From Tateyamaria omphalii (GTDB lineage Bacteria; Pseudomonadota; Alphaproteobacteria; Rhodobacterales; Rhodobacteraceae), in NCBI RefSeq assembly GCF_019802125.1, contig NZ_JAHVHT010000001.1, forward strand, positions 868,001 through 932,000: a DNA stretch of 64,000 nucleotides, read 5' to 3'. The translations under genes were made by a program, and so were the position numbers. Every line of letters starts with the position of its first letter. Position 1 is the first letter of the stretch. Below are positions 1 through 8,318 of the stretch, piece by piece. Under the pieces are notes generated by a model. The model was given only the letters and a program-made list of their open reading frames with translations. It was not told the origin of the DNA and made no database searches.

Positions 1-1021
1 GTGCGAGCGTGCGCCCCGGGATAGGAGGTTCGCGGTAGCGGAACTCAGACGCCACATCGACCTCAACCGGCAAGCGCGCGATTTGTTCGAACCAATACTT
101 TGCGGTCAAACAGGCATAGTAAGCGGTACCGCAGGCGACCATGGTCAGACGGTCGATGCTGCCGAAGTCGATGCCCGGATCGGGCAGGGTGATCTCGCCA
201 TCCGTACCAAGGTAGTTCGCAAGTGTCGTGTTCAGAACGCCCGGCTGTTCTGCAATTTCCTTGGCCATGAAGTGCTTGTGCCCGGCCTTGTCCACGCGTG
301 CCGCGTCAATCTGGATCTGACGGACGGCGCGATTGGCGAGAGTGCCGTTGGCGTCGCGAATCTCGACACCCTGCCGTGTGACAACGGCGCGGTCGCCTTC
401 TTCCAGATAAGTGATGCGGTCGGTCAGGGGCGCCAGGGCGATGGCGTCGGAGCCGACGAACATCTCGCCATCCCCGTGCCCGATGGCGAGGGGGGAACCT
501 TTGCGCGCCGCAACAATTAGATCGTCCTGACCATCGAAAAGAAAGGCAAGGGCGAAGGCGCCGTCGAGCCTGTCGATGGTTTTGAATGCGGCTTCGACAG
601 GCTCCATGCCCTGCTGCATGTGATGTTGCGTCAGGAGTGAGACTGTTTCGGTGTCGGTCTCGGTCTCGAAACCAATACCAGCGTCGGCCAGTTCTGCGCG
701 CAATTCGCGGAAGTTCTCGACAATGCCGTTGTGCACTACAGCCACGCCGCCTGAGCGATGCGGGTGCGCATTGCCTTCGGTCGGTGCGCCATGGGTGGCC
801 CAGCGTGTGTGACCGATCCCCGCCTTGCCGGGCAGGGGCTCATGCACCAGTTTGTCGCTCAGGTTGACCAGTTTGCCGACGGCGCGGCGACGGTCCAGCA
901 CCCCACCATTGATCGTGGCAATGCCCGCGCTGTCATAGCCGCGGTATTCCAACCGCTTCAGCGCTTCGACCAGGATGGGCGCGACCTCGTGGTTGCCCAG
1001 AACGCCTACAATTCCACACAT
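1..1021 (-). CDS. glmS: Glutamine-fructose-6-phosphate aminotransferase, N-terminal 340 residues (cut by window edge)
   Basis: The minus-strand frame starting with ATG at 1021 reads M-C-G-I-V-G-V-L-G. Cys2 is the glutamine amidohydrolase nucleophile once Met1 is removed. The class II amidotransferase motifs follow (RGYDSAG, GHTRWATHG, HNGIVEN), then the beginning of the sugar isomerase half (MVACGTAYYA near residue 300). GlmS is about 605 residues long, so roughly the last 265 lie beyond position 1. The enzyme makes glucosamine-6-phosphate for peptidoglycan and lipopolysaccharide. The start directly abuts the glmU stop with no spacer, so the two are cotranscribed and probably translationally coupled. 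Confidence 0.95.
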   Translation of the reverse strand, partial: MCGIVGVLGNHEVAPILVEALKRLEYRGYDSAGIATINGGVLDRRRAVGKLVNLSDKLVHEPLPGKAGIGHTRWATHGAPTEGNAHPHRSGGVAVVHNGIVENFRELRAELADAGIGFETETDTETVSLLTQHHMQQGMEPVEAAFKTIDRLDGAFALAFLFDGQDDLIVAARKGSPLAIGHGDGEMFVGSDAIALAPLTDRITYLEEGDRAVVTRQGVEIRDANGTLANRAVRQIQIDAARVDKAGHKHFMAKEIAEQPGVLNTTLANYLGTDGEITLPDPGIDFGSIDRLTMVACGTAYYACLTAKYWFEQIARLPVEVDVASEFRYREPPIPGRTLA

Positions 1022-2377
1022 CTAACTGCCTCTGCTCTGACGGGCCTTCTTGGCCTTCAACATCTCAAACAATTTGCGGGCCATGCCCGGTTTTTCGACC
1101 TGTGGGGCCCGTGCAATGGCCAGAGCACCGTCATCTACATCGGACGTGATGACCGAGCCTGAGCCTGTCATTGCTTCATCGCCCACGGACACAGGTGCCA
1201 CCAGCATCGTGTTCGATCCGATAAAGGCGCGCGCGCCGATCTCCGTCCGGTGCTTCATGACCCCATCGTAGTTGCAGGTGATCGTGCCCGCGCCGATGTT
1301 GCTTGCCTCTCCCACTGATGCGTCGCCGATATAGGAAAGGTGGTTGACCTTTGCGCCAGTTGCCAGCGTGGCGTTCTTGACCTCGACGAAATTGCCAATG
1401 CGGACATCCTCGGCCAATTCCGCGCCAGGGCGCAGCCGGGCATAGGGGCCGACGATGGCGCCGCGCGACACGTGGCAGCCCTCAAGATGCGAAAAGGCCC
1501 GGATCGTGGCGCCGCTTTCGACCGTGACACCAGGGCCAAAGACCACGTTGGGCTCGATCAGCGCATCGCGTCCGATCACGGTGTCAAAGGACAGATACAC
1601 CGTCTCGGGCGCCATCATGGTGACACCGCTGTCGAGCAGTTCGGCCCGCGCACTCGCCTGGAAAACAGCATCTGCGCCAGCAAGGTCCGTGCGGCTATCG
1701 ACGCCCAACGTTTCGGCCTCTTCACATTTGATGGCCGTGACCTTCAGTCCCTTGGCATTCGCCAATTCCGGCACGGCGGTCAGGTAGAATTCGCCCGATG
1801 CGTTGTCGTTGGTAACCTCCGACAGCATCTCAAACAGCACTTTCGCATCACATGCGATCAACCCGCTGTTGGTGAAGCGAATTGCGCGTTCATCCTCGGT
1901 CGCGTCTTTGTATTCCACGATCTTGACCAGCCGGTCACCATCCATGACCAGCCGTCCATAGCGTGGCTGCACTTCGGCTATATCGAAGCCAAGAACGACG
2001 ACGTCATGGGTCTGCCGGGCCTGCACCATACGCGACAGCGTCTCAGGCCGCAGAAACGGCGTGTCGCCGAACAGCACGACGACATCGCCTTCGAACCCGT
2101 CCAGCGCGCCGCGCGCTTGATCGACGGCATGGCCGGTGCCAAGCTGTTTGTCCTGAATCACAACCTCAATCGCCGGGTCATAGGACAGCGCAGCGGCTTG
2201 CACCTGGTCGGCACCGTGACCTGCCACCACAATGGTGCGCGCCGGATCGAGGGCGGCGCCGGTTTGCAGGGCGTGGTGCAGCATCGGCGCACCGGCAATG
2301 GGATGAAGGACCTTGGGCAGGTCCGATTTCATCCTCGTGCCCTTGCCCGCGGCCAGGATGATGAGTGCGACGCTCAT
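1022..2377 (-). CDS. glmU: Bifunctional UDP-GlcNAc pyrophosphorylase / GlcN-1-P acetyltransferase GlmU
   Basis: The 451-residue protein is close to the 456 of E. coli GlmU. The N-terminal uridyltransferase domain has LAAGKGTRM near residue 10, and the C-terminal left-handed beta-helix acetyltransferase has hexapeptide repeats and GPYARLRPG. I chose the start at MSVALIILAAGKG; the frame stays open 19 codons further upstream, but that extension is basic and unlike the family. The enzyme acetylates GlcN-1-P and couples it to UTP in the cytoplasm, following the GlmS and GlmM steps. It is the first gene of a glmU-glmS operon, divergent from gph. Confidence 0.95.
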   Translation of the reverse strand: MSVALIILAAGKGTRMKSDLPKVLHPIAGAPMLHHALQTGAALDPARTIVVAGHGADQVQAAALSYDPAIEVVIQDKQLGTGHAVDQARGALDGFEGDVVVLFGDTPFLRPETLSRMVQARQTHDVVVLGFDIAEVQPRYGRLVMDGDRLVKIVEYKDATEDERAIRFTNSGLIACDAKVLFEMLSEVTNDNASGEFYLTAVPELANAKGLKVTAIKCEEAETLGVDSRTDLAGADAVFQASARAELLDSGVTMMAPETVYLSFDTVIGRDALIEPNVVFGPGVTVESGATIRAFSHLEGCHVSRGAIVGPYARLRPGAELAEDVRIGNFVEVKNATLATGAKVNHLSYIGDASVGEASNIGAGTITCNYDGVMKHRTEIGARAFIGSNTMLVAPVSVGDEAMTGSGSVITSDVDDGALAIARAPQVEKPGMARKLFEMLKAKKARQSRGS

Positions 2378-2503
2378 GGCTTTCTCTTTGTCTTTTTGTT
2401 TGGCCCTGTTTATCCGCTGGGGGCAAAGGCGCAAGCGGGCGGGCCATCAAACATGGTTTCGGCCTGCAACAGAAACGGGCGGGCATCCGCCGGAAAGGCG
2501 GGT

Positions 2504-3169
2504 ATGGCGGCAGTGATTTTCGACCTCGACGGAACCTTGGCGGACACCAGTGGCGATCTGCTCGCTGCAGCCAACCACTGTTTTCGCGATATGGGGCTGG
2601 GCGATGTGCTGGGGCCGCAGGATGCAGGGGTGGCTCTGCGTGGTGGGCGGATGATGCTGCGCACCGGGCTGACGCGCATGGGTCGGATGGATGACGCGAC
2701 GGTGGATCGATACTATCCCGTGCTGCTCGACGCCTACGCCGCCGACATCTCCAGCCGAACAACACTTTACCCCGGTGTGATGGACAGCATCGCGGTCCTG
2801 AAAGATCACGGCTATGCCATCGGTATCTGCACAAACAAACCCGAAGGGTTGGCCGAGCAGTTGATGCAGGATCTTGGTGTGCGCGATGCGTTTGGCAGCC
2901 TCGTGGGTGCCGACACGCTGTCCGTCCGCAAGCCGGATCCCGAACCGCTGTTCGAGGCAACCCGCCGTCTTGGCGTCGACGGCGACGCCTGCGTTCTGGT
3001 TGGCGACAGCGACACCGACCGCAACACCGCGCGGGCGGCGGGGGTCCCGTCGATCCTCGTCACCTTCGGCCCGTCGGGCGAGGATATGGCTGCCCTTGAA
3101 CCAGAGGCGCTTCTGGATGACTTCGCCGCACTGCCGACCGTCGTCACGGCGTTGCGACCGCTGCGATAA
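2504..3169 (+). CDS. gph: HAD-family phosphatase, phosphoglycolate phosphatase-like
   Basis: The 221-residue haloacid dehalogenase-type hydrolase has motif I DLDGTLADT near residue 7 (two catalytic Asp), the motif II region CTNKPEG and motif III/IV KPDPEPL and VGDSDTDRNTA. Length and cap size fit phosphoglycolate phosphatase, which clears 2-phosphoglycolate; exact substrate specificity cannot be read from the sequence. I chose the ATG preceded by GGAAAGGCGG. An in-frame ATG 17 codons upstream is possible but gives a non-conserved leader. The ribosome site is flanked by CCGCC and GGCGG arms that could form a small stem-loop. Confidence 0.85.
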   Translation: MAAVIFDLDGTLADTSGDLLAAANHCFRDMGLGDVLGPQDAGVALRGGRMMLRTGLTRMGRMDDATVDRYYPVLLDAYAADISSRTTLYPGVMDSIAVLKDHGYAIGICTNKPEGLAEQLMQDLGVRDAFGSLVGADTLSVRKPDPEPLFEATRRLGVDGDACVLVGDSDTDRNTARAAGVPSILVTFGPSGEDMAALEPEALLDDFAALPTVVTALRPLR

Positions 3170-3247
3170 ACTGCAGCCCCAATTTCAGAACCCGAAATCC
3201 GCCGACGCTCTCTTGACGGGTCGGCTGCCGCATTTCACAAACGGCGC

Positions 3248-4447
3248 ATGACAGAGCGTTTCACAGGCAATTTCACCCAGCAAGAGCCTATCCCCGAAGC
3301 CGGGATCGAGGCCGCCATTGCCGTCATGCGGCACGGGCGACTGCACCGCTACAATACCGGTCCTGATGAACAGTCGGAAACTGCTCTTTTGGAGCAGGAA
3401 TTCGCGGCAACTGTCGGATCGCAATATTGTCTGGCCGTAGCCTCGGGCGGGTATGCGATGGCCACAGCCCTGCGTGCCGTCGGGGTGAAACCGGGTGACA
3501 AAGTGCTGTCCAACGCTTTTACCTTGGCACCCGTCCCGGGCGCCATCGCCTCGCTGGGCGCTGTGCCTGTCTTTGTCGGTGTGACGGAAAGCCTGACCAT
3601 CGACCTGGATGATCTCGAAACAAAGCTGGGCGAGGCGCGCGTCCTGCTGCTCAGCCACATGCGCGGCCATATCTGCGACATGGACCGGCTGATGGCGATG
3701 TGTGATGCCGCTGGTGTGACCGTGATCGAGGATTGCGCGCATACCATGGGGGCAGCCTGGAACGGTATCCCGTCCGGCCGGCACGGCGCCATCGGTTGCT
3801 ATTCCTGCCAGACCTACAAGCACGTCAACTCTGGCGAGGGCGGTTTCCTTGTCACCGATGACCCGCATCTGGCGGCCAAAGCGGTGATGCTATCGGGCAG
3901 CTATATGCTCTATGAACGTCACCTCGCGGCCCCGCCGAAAGAGGCGTTCGACGACATCAAGTATCACACACCCAACATCTCGGGTCGCATGGATAACCTG
4001 CGCGCCGCGATCCTGCGCCCGCAGATTGCTGATCTGGCCACGCAATGCCAACACTGGAACGACCGCTACCACGCGCTCGAAGACGGGCTCAGGGACACGC
4101 CCGGCCTGACGGTCATTGACCGGCCGGAGCAAGAAACGATCGTCGGCTCTTCCTTCCAATTCCTTCTGCTGGACTGGGCGGCCTCTGCCGTACGCGATGT
4201 GGTCGCAAAATGTGCCGCACGCGGGGTCGAGTTGAAGTGGTTTGGCGCAGCGGAGCCGGTCGCCTTCACAAGCCGCTACGACAGTTGGCGCTATGCCCCG
4301 TCTAAACCCATGGCGGCAAGCGATCGGGTTTTGGCGGGCATCGTGGATCTGCGCGTGCCTCTGACCTTCAGCCTTGATGACTGCGCACTGATCGCTCGCA
4401 TCATCCGGGACGAGGTGTCGCGCGTCCACAACCGCAGCATGGCCTGA
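3248..4447 (+). CDS. DegT/DnrJ/EryC1/StrS-type PLP-dependent aminotransferase
   Basis: The 399-residue protein has the fold-type I aminotransferase layout of the sugar or cyclitol aminotransferase family. It has the substrate/cofactor segment ASGGYAMATALRA near residue 77, the Asp that contacts the pyridine nitrogen in VIEDCAHTMGA, and the Schiff-base Lys at residue 191 in QTYKHVNSGEGG. Family members transaminate keto-sugars or related ketones with glutamate. No sugar dehydratase, epimerase or nucleotidyltransferase gene lies nearby, so the substrate is unknown. It stands alone, 78 bases after gph on the same strand. Confidence 0.85.
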   Translation: MTERFTGNFTQQEPIPEAGIEAAIAVMRHGRLHRYNTGPDEQSETALLEQEFAATVGSQYCLAVASGGYAMATALRAVGVKPGDKVLSNAFTLAPVPGAIASLGAVPVFVGVTESLTIDLDDLETKLGEARVLLLSHMRGHICDMDRLMAMCDAAGVTVIEDCAHTMGAAWNGIPSGRHGAIGCYSCQTYKHVNSGEGGFLVTDDPHLAAKAVMLSGSYMLYERHLAAPPKEAFDDIKYHTPNISGRMDNLRAAILRPQIADLATQCQHWNDRYHALEDGLRDTPGLTVIDRPEQETIVGSSFQFLLLDWAASAVRDVVAKCAARGVELKWFGAAEPVAFTSRYDSWRYAPSKPMAASDRVLAGIVDLRVPLTFSLDDCALIARIIRDEVSRVHNRSMA

Positions 4448-4471
4448 TCTGACAATTTTCCGCTGAAAACC

Positions 4472-4485
4472 CGTGTCCGGACACG
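4472..4485. repeat. 14-bp perfect palindrome upstream of the EF-hand gene
   Basis: CGTGTCC followed directly by GGACACG is a perfect palindrome without a spacer, in the 132-base gap between the aminotransferase stop and the EF-hand gene. A TAGAAT hexamer that could serve as a -10 element lies 30 bases downstream, though I saw no good -35 element. It could be an operator for a dimeric regulator. Function is inferred only from symmetry and position. Confidence 0.35.
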
Positions 4486-4579
4486 AAATGGCGTGCGTCC
4501 CGGCACGGCAATGGTAGAATTTGGCGCATCACATGCGGCCTTTTGCAGGCAGCACGACATCTCCAAAAAGTCATTTATC

Positions 4580-5302
4580 ATGCGCCAAGAAAAGAAATCT
4601 GAAACGCTCGAAGTCCGGGTAAGCCTCAGCGAAAAATCCGCCTTTGCTGCCCGCGCGGCAGCACGTGGAGAATCCATGAGCGCTGCCTTGCGCCGCCTGA
4701 TTGCCGAAGATGCCGTGCCTCAACTTGTATCCAAGGAGGCCCCCATGTGGAGCAGAATTACGTTTGCCGGCGCGCCCGTTGCCATCACCATTGCTGTTCT
4801 CGTTTCGGTATCGCTTGCCGGTGCCGAGGCAAAGACCGACTTCAAAACCAGTTTTCGCGCCATGGACGCCAACCGTGACGGCGTGATCGACTACACCGAA
4901 CTTGTCGCGGACATGACCCACCGCATCTCTGTTGCGGACGTTCCACCCGCCTGCGAAGGCACTGAGTGGCAAGAACGCTGGGACGCAACACCGGAGATGC
5001 TGGCCGACGGGCATTTGGAGTTTTATGACGCCAACAGCGATGGTTCTGTCACACTCAAGGAGTACGTCGCCGCCTACGAAAACCAAAGGGCAAGCGACTT
5101 TGTAGAAGCCGACGCAGATGGCAACGGCTTCATCACGGAAGCCGAGCTTGTTGCCGCATATAAAGCAGATGAAGCCAAGGTTCCCGCGGCATGCCGTGCC
5201 GCCATCGGTATGCAAAGTGCTGCCAAAGCGCCCGAGATCCTTCAGTTTCTTGATGTCGACGGCGACGGAGAGGTGAGCCTGCGTGAGTTCGTGGACCACT
5301 AG
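4580..5302 (+). CDS. Ribbon-helix-helix-like N-terminus, membrane segment and four EF-hands
   Basis: The 240-residue product starts at MRQEKKSE. Residues about 5-50 look like a ribbon-helix-helix DNA-binding unit (a beta strand ETLEVRVSL, then two amphipathic helices). Residues about 60-85 are a hydrophobic segment ending in A-G-A-E-A. Four canonical EF-hand loops follow at residues 96-107, 150-161, 178-189 and 225-236, each with D-x-N/D-x-D/N-G. A second in-frame ATG at codon 56 has a near-perfect ribosome site and would make a secreted form whose signal peptide is the same hydrophobic segment. The frame is open further upstream to 4493. The role is unknown; calcium sensing or buffering is likely from the EF-hands. 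Confidence 0.7.
   Translation: MRQEKKSETLEVRVSLSEKSAFAARAAARGESMSAALRRLIAEDAVPQLVSKEAPMWSRITFAGAPVAITIAVLVSVSLAGAEAKTDFKTSFRAMDANRDGVIDYTELVADMTHRISVADVPPACEGTEWQERWDATPEMLADGHLEFYDANSDGSVTLKEYVAAYENQRASDFVEADADGNGFITEAELVAAYKADEAKVPAACRAAIGMQSAAKAPEILQFLDVDGDGEVSLREFVDH
4733..4747 (+). promoter_or_regulatory. Strong internal Shine-Dalgarno and second start codon inside the EF-hand gene
   Basis: AAGGAGG is followed by five C residues and then an in-frame ATG encoding MWSRITF. This is a much better ribosome site than the one at the upstream start at 4580, where no purine-rich motif is obvious. Initiation here would give a 185-residue protein whose first 28 or so residues form a classic Sec signal peptide ahead of the EF-hands. 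It may be the main start, or it may produce a second isoform. Confidence 0.7.
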
Positions 5303-5330
5303 ACGCCGCTGATCCGTCCCGTACCGGGAC

Positions 5331-5373
5331 TCGACACTGCGACCCTTCCCCGCTATTTATGAACAAGCGTTCA
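5331..5373 (+). promoter_or_regulatory. Candidate ivd promoter with overlapping TGAAC-N4-GTTCA operator
   Basis: TCGACA (5331-5336) and TATTTA (5354-5359) are separated by 17 bases and resemble a sigma-70 promoter; the -10 match is weak. The palindrome TGAAC-AAGC-GTTCA begins immediately after (5360-5373), where a bound repressor would block transcription start. The ivd start codon is 30 bases further on. Short symmetric sites of this kind are typical of TetR-family regulators such as those controlling acyl-CoA catabolism. No such regulator is encoded in the window. Confidence 0.45.
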
Positions 5374-5402
5374 ATTTACGGGTGAATATCGGGGGAGGGC
5401 CC

Positions 5403-6566
5403 ATGTTTCACGCATCCATGACATTCGATCTTGGCGAAGAGATCGGCGCGCTGCGCGAAATGGTGCATCGCTGGGCGCAAGAGCGCGTCAAGCCGATGGC
5501 CGCGAGGATCGACAGCGACAACAACTTCCCGCCCGAGCTGTGGCCCGAGATGGGTGAGCTTGGCCTGCTTGGCATTACCGTCGATGAAGAGAACGGCGGG
5601 GCGGGGATGGGCTACCTCGCCCACACTGTCGCCATCGAAGAGATCGCGCGCGCCAGCGCCTCGGTCTCTCTCAGCTACGGCGCGCACTCGAACCTCTGCG
5701 TCAATCAGATCAAGCTGAACGCGACACCGGAGCAGAAAGCGAAGTATTTGCCCGGCCTCGTCAGTGGCCAACATGTCGGAGCTCTTGCCATGTCCGAGGC
5801 CGGCGCAGGCTCTGACGTGGTGTCGATGAAGTTGCACGCCGAAAAGCGCAATGACCGTTTCATACTCAACGGCACGAAATACTGGATCACCAACGGCCCC
5901 GACGCCGACACGCTTGTCGTCTATGCCAAGACAGACCCTGAGGCCGGGCCACGGGGCATGACAGCCTTCCTGATTGAAAAGGAAATGAAAGGCTTTTCCA
6001 CCTCTCCCCATTTCGACAAGCTGGGCATGCGCGGATCGAACACGGGCGAGCTGATCTTTGAAGATGTGGAAGTGCCCTTCGAAAACATTCTGGGTGAAGA
6101 AGGGCGAGGTGTCGCCGTTCTGATGTCCGGTCTCGACTACGAGCGCGTTGTACTGGCCGGCATCGGTCTGGGCATCATGGCGGCCTGTCTGGACGAGGTC
6201 ATGCCCTACGTCACGGAGCGCAAGCAGTTCGGCCAGCCCATCGGGAACTTCCAGCTGATGCAGGGTAAGATCGCGGATATGTATGCGGCCATGAATTCGG
6301 CGCGCGCATATGTATACGAAGTGGCGAAAGCCTGCGACCGGGGCGAGGTCACGCGCCAGGATGCGGCGGCGTGCTGCCTCTATGCCTCCGAAGAAGCGAT
6401 GAAACAGGCCCATCAGGCCGTGCAGGCCATGGGCGGTGCCGGGTTCCTCAATGATGCACCCGTCGCCCGCATCTTCCGCGACGCCAAGCTGATGGAGATC
6501 GGCGCAGGTACATCGGAAATCCGGCGCATGCTGGTGGGCCGTGAACTGGTTTCGGCAATGATGTGA
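5403..6566 (+). CDS. ivd: Isovaleryl-CoA dehydrogenase
   Basis: The 387-residue protein is an acyl-CoA dehydrogenase with the signatures ALAMSEAGAGSDV and QAMGGAGFLNDAPVARIFRD. The catalytic base Glu247 lies in LDYERVVLAG; its internal placement on helix G is diagnostic for isovaleryl-CoA dehydrogenases, whereas most acyl-CoA dehydrogenases place it near the C-terminus. It oxidises isovaleryl-CoA to 3-methylcrotonyl-CoA with FAD and passes electrons to ETF. I chose the ATG preceded by GGGGGAGGG over an ATG-free upstream extension. It is the first gene of the leucine degradation cluster. Confidence 0.93.
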   Translation: MFHASMTFDLGEEIGALREMVHRWAQERVKPMAARIDSDNNFPPELWPEMGELGLLGITVDEENGGAGMGYLAHTVAIEEIARASASVSLSYGAHSNLCVNQIKLNATPEQKAKYLPGLVSGQHVGALAMSEAGAGSDVVSMKLHAEKRNDRFILNGTKYWITNGPDADTLVVYAKTDPEAGPRGMTAFLIEKEMKGFSTSPHFDKLGMRGSNTGELIFEDVEVPFENILGEEGRGVAVLMSGLDYERVVLAGIGLGIMAACLDEVMPYVTERKQFGQPIGNFQLMQGKIADMYAAMNSARAYVYEVAKACDRGEVTRQDAAACCLYASEEAMKQAHQAVQAMGGAGFLNDAPVARIFRDAKLMEIGAGTSEIRRMLVGRELVSAMM

Positions 6567-6841
6567 TGCCGCGGCAGGTCGTCATCACCACGGCTGTGCT
6601 TGTCGTTCTGGCCGCCCTCGGAGGGTTCTGGCTGGGCCAGCGGCAAGTGACGCTCGACGCCAGCGGCGTGATCGAATCCGTGGCCGACGCCCATGTGGCG
6701 CAGCACGGCGGCGACCGCAGCCAATGCGTCGGCTGGCCGGGCGAGGACGGGGCGGTGTTCTATGTGCGTTGCGCCAGCATCCTCTATGCCGTGGACCGGT
6801 GGGGCAGCCTGTCCGTGGTGGATCAGGAGGGCGGTATATGA
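6566..6841 (+). CDS. Small membrane-anchored protein of unknown function in the ivd operon
   Basis: The 91-residue product has one N-terminal hydrophobic segment (about residues 4-24, VVITTAVLVVLAALGGFWLG) and a soluble tail predicted to be periplasmic, with two Cys residues (CVGWPGEDG, VRCASIL) that could form a disulfide. Its ATG overlaps the ivd stop as TGATG, and its stop overlaps the next start as ATGA, so it is translationally coupled on both sides. A GTG three bases upstream is an alternative start. I do not recognise the family. Confidence 0.65.
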   Translation: MPRQVVITTAVLVVLAALGGFWLGQRQVTLDASGVIESVADAHVAQHGGDRSQCVGWPGEDGAVFYVRCASILYAVDRWGSLSVVDQEGGI

Positions 6842-8304
6842 ACATGGCCGCCCAATGCCTTGATCACGCGCCAGATCAGATTGCCATCATCGACCTCGGG
6901 TCTGGCGCTCCCGTAGATGTCACTTTTGGTGAACTGGTCGAGATGGTGGACGGTTTGGCGCGTGCTCTCAGTGCGCAGGTCCGGCCGGGGGACCGTGTTG
7001 GTGTCCTTCTGTCGCAAACGCCGTGGTGTGCGGCCGCACATCTTGCAATCTGGAAAATCGGCGCGATTTCAGTGCCTTTGTTCAAACTCTTCAAGCAGGA
7101 TGCCTTGCGTTCACGGCTTGAGGATTCCGGCGCGATACTGGTGCTGACGGACGCGGAAGGCGCCGCTCTGGTTGGCGACCTCGCGACCTGTTGGATGGTG
7201 GAGACGGTAGGTGTCGCTGGCGACGCGGTGCCGTTCGCGCCCGCCACCACCACGACACCCGCAGTCCTGATCTACACCTCCGGCACAACAGGCACGCCCA
7301 AGGGTGCCTTACACGGGCACGGCATACTTCACGGGCATCTACCGGGCGTTGCGCTCAGCCATGATCAGTTGGGCCAGCCGGGCGATTGCCTATGGACACC
7401 CGCCGACTGGGCTTGGATCGGTGGGCTCTTCGACGTCCTTATGCCCGGCCTCGCGCTGGGTGTACCCGTGGTCGCATCGCGTATGCGCCGGTTTGATGTG
7501 GACGAGTGCATCAGGATCATATCGCAAGCCTCTGTCAAAAATATCTTTTTCCCACCAACGGCGCTGCGGATGCTCAAAGCGGAGGGCGCGCGCATCAGCG
7601 GCCTTCGCTCCGTTGCAAGCGGTGGTGAGCCGCTGGGAGCTGAGATGTTGGCATGGGCGCGCGACGCGCTCGGCGTGACCATCAACGAATTCTACGGCCA
7701 GACCGAATGCAACATGGTGGTGACGTCGTGCGCCGCCTGTTACGACACCAAGCCGGGATGCATGGGCCGTGCTGTGCCGGGCTTTGACGTGGCTGTCATT
7801 GACGCGAATGGCAGCATAACGGACGGCGAGGGCGACATAGCGGTCAAGCGCGGTGCGCCATCAATGATGCTGGAGTATTGGAACCGTCCCGAAGCAACGG
7901 CCGAAAAATTCAGGGGTGATTGGATGCTCACGGGGGACCGCGGCAAGCAAGACGGACACGACATCCGTTTTGTCGGACGAGACGATGACGTGATCACCTC
8001 GGCCGGCTACCGGATCGGCCCGGCAGAGATCGAGGATTGCCTGCTCACCCACCCGGACGTGGCGACAGTCGGGGTTGTTGGCAAGCCCGATCCACTGAGG
8101 ACCGAAATCGTCAAAGCCTACGTCGTGACGAAACCGGGATGCGCGCCGACGGGCGAGGCATTGCAATCCTACGTCAAGGATCGCCTTGCAAGCTATTCTT
8201 ATCCAAGGGAAATCGAATTCCTCAATGCCCTGCCCATGACTGTCACGGGCAAGGTCATTCGTAAGGAATTGAAAGCCCGCGCCGCTGAGGAGGCGCAGGC
8301 TTGA
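6838..8304 (+). CDS. AMP-forming acyl-CoA synthetase
   Basis: The 488-residue adenylate-forming enzyme has the P-loop motif YTSGTTGTPKG from residue 146, the A5-like EFYGQTECN, the A7 LTGDRG, the hinge region GRDDDVITSAGYRIGP and the C-terminal catalytic Lys472 in VTGKVIRKE. It activates a carboxylate to its CoA thioester through an acyl-AMP. Its place between ivd and mccB suggests isovalerate, a related branched acid or acetoacetate as substrate, but the sequence alone does not decide this. The start overlaps the preceding stop; MNMAAQ or MAAQ are both possible. Confidence 0.85.
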   Translation: MNMAAQCLDHAPDQIAIIDLGSGAPVDVTFGELVEMVDGLARALSAQVRPGDRVGVLLSQTPWCAAAHLAIWKIGAISVPLFKLFKQDALRSRLEDSGAILVLTDAEGAALVGDLATCWMVETVGVAGDAVPFAPATTTTPAVLIYTSGTTGTPKGALHGHGILHGHLPGVALSHDQLGQPGDCLWTPADWAWIGGLFDVLMPGLALGVPVVASRMRRFDVDECIRIISQASVKNIFFPPTALRMLKAEGARISGLRSVASGGEPLGAEMLAWARDALGVTINEFYGQTECNMVVTSCAACYDTKPGCMGRAVPGFDVAVIDANGSITDGEGDIAVKRGAPSMMLEYWNRPEATAEKFRGDWMLTGDRGKQDGHDIRFVGRDDDVITSAGYRIGPAEIEDCLLTHPDVATVGVVGKPDPLRTEIVKAYVVTKPGCAPTGEALQSYVKDRLASYSYPREIEFLNALPMTVTGKVIRKELKARAAEEAQA

Positions 8305-8318
8305 TGCTTTGTGGCCGA

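Noticed and set aside
1340-2500. Long plus-strand open frame antisense to glmU joined to gph
   Set aside because: Only the part from 2504 onward encodes a recognisable protein; the rest mirrors glmU codons on the other strand.
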